The notes under the pieces are model-generated. The model worked only from the letters and a program-made list of their open reading frames with translations. It had not been told where the DNA came from and did not search any database. A stretch of 64,000 bases of DNA from Trogon surrucura. Taxonomy: Eukaryota > Chordata > Aves > Trogoniformes > Trogonidae. This document shows, piece after piece, positions 51,118 through 61,700 of the stretch. The translations under genes were made by a program, and so were the position numbers. Each line of letters starts with the position of its first letter. The stretch's first letter is position 1. Location: positions 21,491,487 through 21,555,486 of the forward strand of contig CM036622.1 in the NCBI GenBank assembly GCA_020746105.1, written 5' to 3'.

Positions 51118-52329
51118 ATCTCAAGGCATATCAGGGATAAGAGGGTCATTAGAGACAGTCAACATGGCTTCACCAAAGGGAGGTCGTGCTTGACTAACCT
51201 CATAGCCTTTTATGAGGATATAACAAGGTGGATAGATGATGGCAGAGCGGTGGATGTGGTCTACCTTGACTTCAGTAAAGCATTTGACACAGTCTCCCAC
51301 AGCATCCTTGCTGCTAAACTGAGGAAGTGTGGTCTAGACTCTCGGGTAGTGAGGTGGACTGCAAACTGGCTAAGGGGAAGAAGACAAAGAGTTGTGGTCA
51401 ATGGGGCGGAGTCTGGTTGGAGACCTGTATCCAGTGGAGTCCCTCAAGGGTCGGTACTGGGACCCGTATTATTCAATATATTCATCGATGACTTGGATGA
51501 GGGACTAGAGAGTACTATCAGCAAGTTTGCTGATGACACCAAGCTGGGAGGAGTGGCTGACACACCAGAAGGCTGCGCTGCCATCCAGCGAGACCTGGAC
51601 AGGCTGGAGGGTTGGGCGGGGAAAAATTTAATGAAATATAACAAGGGTAAATGTAGGGTCTTGCATCTGGGTAGGAACAACCCCAGGTTCCAGTATAAGT
51701 TGGGGAATGACTTATTAGAGAGTAGTGTAGGGGAAAGGGACCTGGGAGTCTTGGTGGACAGCAGGATGACCATGAGCCAGCAATGTGCCCTTGTGGCCAG
51801 GAAGGCCAATGGCATCCTGGGGTGTATTAGAAGGGGGGTGGTTAGTAGGTCGAGAGAGGTTCTCCTTCCCCTCTACTCTGCCCTGGTGAGACCCCATCTG
51901 GAATACTGTGTCCAGTTCTGGGCCCCTCAGTTCAAGAAAGACAGGGAACTGCTGGAGAGAGTCCAGCACAGGGCAACTAGGATGATTAAGGGAGTGGAGC
52001 ATCTGCCTTATGAGAAAAGACTGAAGGAGCTGGGGCTCTTTAGTTTGGAGAAGAGGAGGTTGAGGGGTGACCTCATTAATGTTTACAAATATATCAAGGG
52101 GGAGTGTCACAAGGATGGAGCCAGGCTCTTCTCGGTGACAACCACTGATAGGACAAGGGGTAATGGGCTGAAACTGGAACATAAGAGGTTCCGCTTAAAC
52201 TCGAGAAGAAACTTCTTCTCAGTGAGGGTGACGGAGCCCTGGAACAGGCTGCCCAGAGAGGTTGTGGAGTCTCCTTCTCTGGAGGCATTCAAGACCTGCC
52301 TGGACACGTTCCTGTGTAGCATAGTCTAG
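51118..52329 (+). CDS. CR1 reverse transcriptase fragment
   Basis: The frame is open from the truncation point to TAG at 52327-52329, about 403 codons, with the first internal ATG at 51190. It begins at ISRHIRDK, just before SQHGF, and retains the catalytic [18 protein letters not shown] and FADD motifs plus the complete C-terminal CR1 domain. Over the 379 residues from 51190 I count about 12 differences from copy A, or ~97% identity. No promoter or natural start is present, so it is a dead fragment. Its open frame reflects youth rather than selection. Confidence 0.92.
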   Translation: MSRHIRDKRVIRDSQHGFTKGRSCLTNLIAFYEDITRWIDDGRAVDVVYLDFSKAFDTVSHSILAAKLRKCGLDSRVVRWTANWLRGRRQRVVVNGAESGWRPVSSGVPQGSVLGPVLFNIFIDDLDEGLESTISKFADDTKLGGVADTPEGCAAIQRDLDRLEGWAGKNLMKYNKGKCRVLHLGRNNPRFQYKLGNDLLESSVGERDLGVLVDSRMTMSQQCALVARKANGILGCIRRGVVSRSREVLLPLYSALVRPHLEYCVQFWAPQFKKDRELLERVQHRATRMIKGVEHLPYEKRLKELGLFSLEKRRLRGDLINVYKYIKGECHKDGARLFSVTTTDRTRGNGLKLEHKRFRLNSRRNFFSVRVTEPWNRLPREVVESPSLEAFKTCLDTFLCSIV

Positions 52330-52418
52330 GCATTCCTGCTCTGGCAGGGGGATTGGACTTGATGATCTTTCGAGGTCCCTTCCAATCACTAACATTCTAT
52401 GATTCTATGATTCTATGA
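51118..52418 (+). mobile_element. CR1 LINE copy B, young, 5'-truncated
   Basis: Plus-strand CR1 of about 1.3 kb. Homology to copy A begins exactly at atctcaaggcat (51118), after a T8 run that is not part of CR1, and ends in three ATTCTATG-type octamers (52394-52418). It is truncated within the reverse transcriptase, so the endonuclease and the first part of the polymerase are missing. It belongs to the same young subfamily as copy A, in opposite orientation, about 9.3 kb away. Confidence 0.95.
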
Positions 52419-55308
52419 CTCCTGTGTTTGGTGTCATTTCGGTGCAATTCAGGGATTTTTAATAAGTGCTTTGCAAGGCCCCTCGAGAATGGCTTCCACC
52501 TTTGTGGACAGGTCCTAGGGGTCTCCAAAAGGTAACTCGCGTTTCACCTACACAGCTGAGTACCCTGAAGCTCCCTGCTCAGGTATCGAGCCTGCCTCAT
52601 GCCCATAGCGGTGCAGGAACCAGGACCCTGTGCACGCTGCGGCCCCTGGTCTTTCTGGCCAGGGAATCTTTTAATGAACCTAAGGATGCAACGCAGCCTC
52701 ACGGGTGGATAAAGCATTGGCAAGCTGGAAATCCGCTGGGGAACACCTGCATAAAACAGAAATATGCTTTTCAGAAAACCACTGTTGCCAAGCTCAGTGA
52801 CCCTACACAGTGGCCCACATCTACGTGGGGAACTTTCTACAGGTCCACAAATGAAAAGTGGCTGGAGGAAAACATCTGAAAAGGGGTCGTGGGAGGACAT
52901 CCCAGGCAAGTGTTTTTACGTGTCACACTGCCACGTGGCATGTTTCCAAGTGGGAATTTTGTGGGTCTTTTCTATGAGAATTCTTTTTTTTTGAAAAGGC
53001 CTACTGGATCTCTTCAAAGAAAAAAATGCTAGTGTGGTCTCTGTTTAAGCCATGGCTGTAGGAATTGTCTGTGTTTTGAATATGACTCTTTTTCCTGGGG
53101 GCTGTCACAAGTAATGTAACACCACAGAGGTAGGTTGGGCTGATCCAGATCCAATGGAATGAAGCCTGAAGTGGTTTTCCTGGCTGGATCAATAGAAATT
53201 TAGTGCTAACCTTGGAGGGCTTTTCTGCACCTTGTTTTGGCAAGTTTTGAGGGAGTACCAGAAAACATTCTGCATTAATTCAACAGACAGAACCACAAAT
53301 TAAAAACTTTTTGACAAAAGCAGTCATCTCACTGGTATGTCCTTGTTTCATAGTGTCAATCCCAGACACCAATCCTGTTTTAACCATTCCATTACAAAAG
53401 CTTTACATTTCATCACAACAATGTCCTACATGCACTTGGTGTTGGATTTACTTGGTTACAGGACAACTGATGCTCTGTTCCTTTTTTTTTTTTGCCAGAG
53501 TTTACCTCATCCTCTTCCAGATGCCAAGTTTGTACTGCCCCTCCCTTAGGACTGCTCTCTTTCCTAGGCTGGGATCTAACTGCGGTGCTCTCTGTAACAG
53601 CAGATCAAATCTGAGACCCTGTGGATACTCATCTAACTGTGACCACAGGCATAATGTGACCCAGTATATCGAAAAAACTAAACTTCTAAAGGAATAAATT
53701 TTAAACTATCAAATAATCCACACACACATCCCTCTGTTTAGAAAATTATCATCTCCAGGGGAGAACCTGGTGAAACTTCAAGCATCTCCTCAGCACCTTC
53801 ATCTCCGTTTTGCTTTCTCCTGGCAATCAGCAGCTACTTCTCGAGAAAGCATCTCCCCTGAGCTGTGCCGAGGTCTCCTGCGTATCTGGGATTCACTCCT
53901 CTGGTCAAACTGCAATCCCAGGCTGAATGACAGTCTTCAAGACCAGTGACACCATCTCCTAAGACATCCCAAATCTTTCAGAAGGGGTGGCATATTGTAA
54001 TACAGTTCTCCTTATGCCTGTTTTTTACCAAAAAAACTTTTACCAATGATATTAAAAAACAGTTCAGTAATCCAAGCAAAAGGCATGGCCTGTCTCAAAA
54101 CACATTATGATGGCAGAAGTCTCCATGAAGCTGTTTTTTTCACTGAGGGATCAAAATACATGAGGCTTATCTTAAGGTCCATATAGGCTGGACTTATTTA
54201 GGTGACTAAGTGGGCACATGATCTTGTCAAAACACAGTGCTCAGTTACGGATGTTGAGCACATAAAAACCTGGGACAGTGCCGATGAAAATCAGGTTTGG
54301 TGTGTTTTCAGTTGGGCACTGAATACGGAGCCAAAATTCACAGATTCTTTTGAAAAGCCTGACATAAGTGACTTGGTCAAAATCTAGTGAGTTGATACCT
54401 AAGCTGTCAAAAAGACATGCTGCTGGATTATGTATTTTTGTTTCTATCTCAGACTGTTTTTTGAATTTGAACTTAAAATGCCTGGCTAGCCTATTTCTCA
54501 TTTCTACTCAGCTTTTTCACTACTGAGATGGAGACAGGATAAATTACAATTCTGACATACTGTGAGAGATCCTGTTATGCAGATGTACAAATTATTAGAA
54601 AAAGCCATTTCTGGAATTTTCCAGAAACAAAAAAATGAGGCTTTGGAAGGTAAAGATAACAAGTAGACATGTATTTGGCTGCAAGTAGTAAAATTTGCTT
54701 ATCAATAGCAAAAAGGGCAGAATTTGTCCTTACCCAGCATTAAAATAACAGGAAAGCACAACAAAACCCATCACATGTAGTCAAGATTAGATGGGGACTG
54801 CAAGCTGCATAGCTCAGATCAGGAATCCCAAACTTTCCAAGAATACAGAGGACCTCGATTCAAGGGTGCGTGTTCAACTTCTCCTGTGTCACACAATTCA
54901 GGGTTATTTGGATCTAGTATTTTGCAGCAAGGCCACAGAAATTTTAATTCAGGTTGTAGAGAATACAACTTTCTGGTATAACTGATACAAACGTGTCTTA
55001 GATAACGAAGCACAAATACTTCAGTATTTTCCATTTTTCAAATTATAGTGGGGGAGTGAATAAACATAATAGGTCTCCTCCTCCTGGGAACACCGCAGTG
55101 AGTTTTGAATTTTTTCTGTGTATTATACATGCATATATGCGTTGTACCTTGTAAAGACAGTCATGATGTTTTTACTCTGGGATGGATATAGATGTAGATG
55201 ACACAGATTTGCAAGGGGTAAATAATCAACTGTGTGATTATATGACTGTATGTCCGTTTTGTGATCATCTTTGGTACATCGCAGAATGAACCCCTATAGA
55301 GCTGACGT
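52419..55308. other. Non-coding sequence, no gene recognised
   Basis: About 2.9 kb. The GC-richer patch 52460-52910 has 137- and 121-codon frames on opposite strands, neither resembling a known protein. T-rich runs occur at 52984 and 53481. Confidence 0.55.
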
Positions 55309-55377
55309 TTGTAAAACCGCTTTGTAGTTCTTAGATGAAAGACGCTACAGGAGTGCAAGACATTATTATCATTATTC
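55309..55377 (+). mobile_element. Probable ancient LINE/SINE 3' tail (L2/CR1-like)
   Basis: The sequence tgtaaaaccgctttgtagttc..gatgaaagacgctac followed by attattatcattatt resembles the conserved 3' tail of ancient amniote L2/CR1-related elements, which have a GTAAAGCGCTTTG..AAAGCGCTAT core and an ATT-rich end. The two CGCT cores and the ATT-type tail are the support. I cannot name the family by eye. Confidence 0.4.
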
Positions 55378-55743
55378 AAACAGTAAGCCTGAAATAAGGC
55401 ATGAAACTACTGCCAGAGTGACTGTGGGGAGGTGGGAGTAGGGCAGGGGTGCAAGAGAGGGTGAAACAGCAGCTGGCATTCTCATTTGCTGCCATTAGCA
55501 CGGATCACATATCTCTACGCAGAGAATCATTTTCTAATTCCGCCTTGGGAGGGGAGAGGAAGAAAGAGAGGGGCATTCATTCCATGTCATTCAGAAAGGA
55601 CCTTAAAGACCTATTTATTTTGCTGCTTCCTTCAGGGAGTTTGCTATAGGGTTTTGATTTCAGCTACGATATACTGACTGGAGGAGAAAAAAAACTTCCT
55701 GAACCAGTGCTCTCCCTTCCTCCTCTCAACTCTGAATTTCACA

Positions 55744-55790
55744 TCAAGTTATATTGTTCTTTCCTCTTTTCTCAAGTTATATTGTTCTTT
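55744..55790 (+). repeat. Tandem duplication, 28-bp period
   Basis: The 19-mer tcaagttatattgttcttt occurs perfectly at 55744-55762 and 55772-55790. The lack of divergence suggests a recent slippage duplication. Confidence 0.85.
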
Positions 55791-58700
55791 ACTGTTTGTA
55801 ATGTCAAATATTATATGCTCATACACACATACACAGCAAGAAGAGCTCTAAAAGCTACGAATATTCCTGTCTCAAGAACTAGGGTAGCGGAAGATGGCCT
55901 TGATCCCGCCTAGAAAGACCTAAGAGGAATTTGTTAAACTCTCTCAGCTGGGATTCTCATTTATATAGATCAAAATTCAGTTTGATTTGTTCAGTCTTTT
56001 AAAGCTGAACAGTAGATTTAAAATGGGACATGACTTTCATTTAACAACAGAGACATCAGAGCTCCCAGTCTTGGACATGCAGCTCCTGCTCCTAATTGCA
56101 GATAACCTTCTTTACAATGGAGCAACAGTTTTAAATCTCAATTTATTGTGTCTACTGCTTTTATCCAATTAGGGGGTTAGCAACAAATAAGCATTATGCA
56201 TGTATGACTAAGACAGAGCACGCAGGAACAATCAGGTTTTGGAGCATCCTCAAAACATTGACAGCAGTCATGTTTTGGTATGACCACATGAGAAAACATT
56301 AAAAATCTCAACGGTGTTTGCCTGACTTTTCTTCTTCCCTGTGCTGGGAGTGGTGGAAGACAGGGGTCCTTACACATTCATCCTCTGATGCAGTCTTTTA
56401 ATTCTGTACATTTCCTTTAGGTCACTACGCATTGCTGTACAACCAGGAAATCTAGTGGAATATTTGGCTGGGGGGAAGAGGAAGAACAAAATTTCACCGC
56501 AGGCTAAAACTTTATGTGGTTCAAACCAGGGTAGCTTCATCTTAAGTCAATGGAATTGTGCCAGTTTACTTCAGTGAGAAGCCGTGCCCATTTTTAACGA
56601 GAGTCTTGCAACTGAGTGATGTGCAAGCACAACTCCAGACCATATCTATACTTAATCACGTGATAATATTTGACAGAAGAGGATTGTCCCAGATTGATTC
56701 TCCAGTGTTCCTCAATGTAGAATCTTCAACTGCTTAATCTGTATCAAAGATGCAGGTAAAAATTCCAGGCTGCCATCATAAATTACCAGGGAATACACCC
56801 TTAGAAGAAATTCTCCTTACAACCAGGGCAAATACACTCTAGTGAGATTATACATCTACACTGCACCAAAAGTCAGAGCCCCTTTGTGGACTTATATAGA
56901 CGATGCTGAGGTAGGTAAATTATGAACTGCTAGTTTTGCCATCCTTTTCAACCCAGCTGACCCTGCTGACTTACCACTACATGTTGTTTGGCTGCCACAT
57001 GTGGTGGGATTTCACAGGTCTATCAACCATGGATTGGGCCTCTGATAGCCGTTGCAAGAGTTTGTGATGCTGAGATTTCACTCCTCTATCTACCAAAGAA
57101 AGAAGGAAAGAGCAAGCAAAAGACTGAGAGGTCCCGACTTATCTTTTGTCCCCTTCCCTCACTGTATCTTATTTCTTAAAAAGCTGGCTGCAAATAGAAA
57201 ATTATGTGCTACAACAGAAATGCTACGTCAACAGGATCACAATCACTGAAAAATTGTTGTTTTGTCCAAATTCTCCTCTCCCTACACGGTCTCCACTGTC
57301 CTGCACCTTTGTGAAAGCATAACACAAGAAACAGAGTTGTACTTAAATCATAGGCAGCAAAGAGAAATACAACAGAAGTATCAGGAGAAAGATAAGTGTT
57401 TAATGTAATATTTTATGAGATATAAATCAGTTCTACAGGGTTTGCTCTTAAAAGTCCATTATGGTACGTTAATTGTGATTTTATACACTAAGTGACAGGG
57501 CGTACTCCTCCTCGGTCCTGAGGTTTAAAGCACGCTGGCGATCCTCTTTTATTCATAAATTCAATACCAAGGAGCCTTTGGCTACAGAATTCCATTTCTT
57601 CAGCTTCATTCACATTGAAATGTTCACACTGATAACTCAGTTCTCCTCAGCCAGGGGAATAAAGGGGGCTCTGATGTCTGATTCCAGTCTCAATTACGCT
57701 GCTGTAACTCCAGAGTAACTCCGAGGAAGTCAAGTTTCACACGAGTACAAAAAGCAGTACAAGAGCAGATTTGGTCCAAAGGCTGCTCTGACAACGTGTC
57801 AATCAAAGATCAAAGGTTTTTCCATTGGGCTTGATGGGTGTGAGACAGCAGCTTAAAAAAGCAGTGCCCTGGATGGCACCGCAGGATCCCATTACAAAAA
57901 ACCCAATGGGCCTGACCCAAAAATGTTCTCTGACCCCAACGGGCTGCACGCAGCAGAAGCCCACTTGGTGCCTCTGGCAGTGACGGGGACGAGGAGGGCG
58001 AGCAGGAGCTCGGAGGGGAGAGGCAGGGCTCGGGCTCAGTCTGCCGTCACGTCCACCACCCTTCCCCAGGGAGCCAGCTCTGGAAACCTTGGTGAAATGC
58101 CCACAGCCTTGAATCATCCACAGCTCGCGCACACAGAAACCCCACAAACAGGTCTGAAGTCTGTCTTCAGCCTCACAGCGAGGGGCCGGAGTGCTGCCCA
58201 GAGTTTATAGCCAGATGTCAGCTTTGTAAGCCTTGAAAATATTCCCATTCAAGGTTGTTTTCTTGTACTTGGGCCCTCTTCCAACTTGGGTGTGTAGCTC
58301 AAAGACCTCTACAAGTCTGTCTAAAAATTTGTCATCTGTTTGCAACAATAAGGAGACACTATCAACAGAAATCTTCAAAATACTGTATCTGCTCTGATCT
58401 ATCTGGACAAATGTTATGATTATTGTAAAGTTTTTTTGCTTCCAGGCGTGGTGTGAAAATTCATACAAACCTCAAGGTGACTGAAAGTGACTCTCTAAGC
58501 CAGTAAACCTAAAATTTGGATTCATATTGAGATAGCTTGAAAAAGTGGCAGTGTGTCAGATGTTTTGATCACTGAAGAACTTCAGCATTAATAATAATTC
58601 GCCCTTTCCAGAAAAAACTTTGATTGGCCCCAGCCAAAGGAAGGTCACGTCCGAAAGCTATACTCACGTCTACTCACTAAACTTGATCCCACACGGGCCA

Positions 58701-61700
58701 GTCACATGTTACTGCTTTTAGTATAAACTATGAAGGATGTTTGTATCCCAGATGCAACAAACTCCCCCAGAGAAGAAAGGCTAAAACAATACAGTGATTG
58801 TCTAGGTGAGTCTTATCAAAATGTCTGCAGAGAGGATGGCCTTTCTACCGATAAGGTCTGTCTTCTTAAGATTCTCCCAGAAAATTACCCCAAACACCAA
58901 ATTCCAAGGAACAAATATTAATCTAAAGTGTAATTAAAGTGAAAATCATTAATTTGGAGGCTCACTATTCCCCAGCTGTCTGAACTCTTATAATGCAGCC
59001 TATAAATGCAACATGTTGCATTGTTATGTCAAATAAGCAAAATCCTATATGTAAATCCATCCAAAATACCTGCTTTTTCGCAGAAATTTCTAGCTAGCTC
59101 AGGGTTTGTTCATTTCCCTCCTGTGTAATTAGCTATCAAATTACTTTCGTTCACAGCAGTTAATATTCTACTTGCAGTTATTGTGCACTTAAGATAATCA
59201 GATACCATATATTTAACAATAATACATTGAAAGGGGTTGAACACAGAGTAAAAATTAATCTGTATTCAGTGTTGCAACATATACAAGTGAAAAAAAACCC
59301 AAAACAGCCATGCTAGCCAGCCAGGAAAACATGAGGGTTTTGGTTGACTTCAGAGAATTTAGGATTTCACTGATCAGTTCTACAGAAAGCTTACGTAGAG
59401 GTTATTGTGACAAACAGCTAAAGCAGAAAAGATTTGTGAGCTTTACACGTCTCTCAGTATTGAGAGCACGTATCAAAACTGAGTATGTCACTGTATTACA
59501 GGGCTAAACTTGCAGCCTCTTTCTATCTCCAGGCCTAAAGGACAAAGTGGGACAGAGGACTCCCTCAACCTCCCGTCGCCACTTACACCTCTCCCAGTGC
59601 CCCCCCTTGCCTGTGCTGCCCCGGCTTGCTCAGCTCAGCCGGGGCTCTTCCCTTGGTGCTCCTGAGCAAAGCATCAGGAGAGCAGCAGACCAGCTCTCCC
59701 TCCTCTCCTTCCCATGGACGATGCAGGGAGCAGCCTCCTTCCATCCCAGCGAGGCTGCAGGCACGTGGTGATTTGGGAAGATGTCACAAGCCCCCTAGAA
59801 GCGGGAAGAAAGAGTGTGGCTGGGAAGGGGTCAGAGGAAGCACTTTTGGAAACCAGTTTGTGTCTGTTCAGGCCCAGCACTTCTGGGATCCGTTATTTTA
59901 ATAAAAGCCTATTTCATTTTACATATTGTAGATAGGGGTTTTTTTTTTCAGAGAAAAGACACTAATTCCTGAAAATTCCAATTACTTTTCTCCTGCATGT
60001 TTTTAATTCACTCTAGCTTCCCACCATAAATAAAGTATATTAAATATTGTGGCAGTGCTTATTTCAGTGAGTCCAATAGTAAATAAAAAACTGTGTTTAC
60101 AAGGTAAATGATACAGTACACAAAAAGGAGACAAGCAAGTAGCACGGAGAGACAGATCACCAAAGAGATTATTTCCTAGCCAGATATCACTGCACAAGCC
60201 GTGGAAAAGAGTAGCCCGAATCTGTAAACAGGGTAGATCATGGAAGATAAGAAAGAAAAAGCAAAGCATCTGACCATCTCCATTCTGAAAAAGAACACGG
60301 CATGAGTGAGAAGCCGCTGCCACGAGCAATCCTGAGAGCCCCGCGGCAGCTGGGAAAGGCATTAGCAGGCTCTCACCCTGGAGGAACGAGACCATGCAAA
60401 GGCAGTGGTCCTCTCTCAACCCCCTCCTACCAATCCTCCTCCTACTCATCAAGACAACGAGGATCGAATCGATGCCACTATTACAGACTGAGAATAATGG
60501 TGTCCGCACGTGAATCTGGATTCCCTCCAGATGACCACGGTTTTGTGTGCAACATGAGATTCAAAAATAACCCACAGAGGCTATTGAGGAAAAAGGGTCT
60601 TATCCAGTGAAAAGCTTCCGGCTAGCAAGGACAACTGAAAGAAACGAGAAATAACCAATCCAGCTAAGGATGTAAGAGCAAAATGCTACAATTGGGAGGG
60701 GGAGGGGGGAGAAGATGAAGAAAAGCAGAGGGGGGACACATATAATATATATCTGTACAGCAAAAAACCCAGATGTCACTGTAGGTTGATACAGCAACTC
60801 AGGAGTTCATACTAGCTCTGGCTTTGCTAGCCATACAAACAGGCATGGCACACAGCTCCAAAGGGCTGTACCAGCCACTGCACAGCTTGCATTCACTTAT
60901 GTTGAATTTTGTATGCCCAAGCCTTCACTTGCCTTGGTAAGGTTTTTGTGCAATCTTTACGTAGTCATCCTCTCATTTTCTGGGTAAGAAAATGTCTTGC
61001 TGATGATTGCAGCAAGGTCTTAGCAGACATTACAGATAATCTGTGAGCACATGCTGCAGAAGGAGGTAGCTAAGCATTTAACTTTCCATAGTTTCAAGTG
61101 TGCTGTTAAACCAGTTTGCTTCTAGCTGGAAAATGGAACCAGCTGCAATGCAATCCTATGAACATGGATAAGCAACAATCCCTGACTGAAAACACATAAC
61201 CAGACCTTAGCCATGTACAGGGAAAACGCTGAAAGGCCGGTGGGCATCTTAAGAGAAACCCACCAAGCAGGAGATGTTACCATTTGGGGTTTACAGAAGG
61301 AAATGTAGGCAGAATAGGACAAGCCTTGGATAGGACTGCAGTTTCACGCCAGATATTCTCAGCACGAAAAGGAAGGGAAAACAGTACCTTGTGCAGCTTT
61401 GCTACTGAATATTCAGACATATGTCGAGGACAGACACATTAACTTAGGTTAAAAACAGGTCCCTGCTGGCAACCTGGGTCTGCTGATATGTGGTGCTCCA
61501 TCACCCGTGACAGTGTCTCAAAGAAAAGAGCTGGCAAGGCTGCACCTTTATACCCCTCGCAACTTCCAGCCTTGCAGTGAGAAGAAAGACTTCAGGGATG
61601 CCAGGCTCACACCATTACACAGTCTGAAAACTGGTGTCATTACAAATGAACTCCACAGGGTCTTTGGGGCAAAGCATTCTTGCTACTAATTGCAGAAAGT

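Noticed and set aside
55575..55625. Possible L2 ORF2 C-terminus (SFRKDLK-like)
   Set aside because: Only about ten residues match and a frameshift is needed; its order relative to the ancient tail at 55309 is also wrong for one element.
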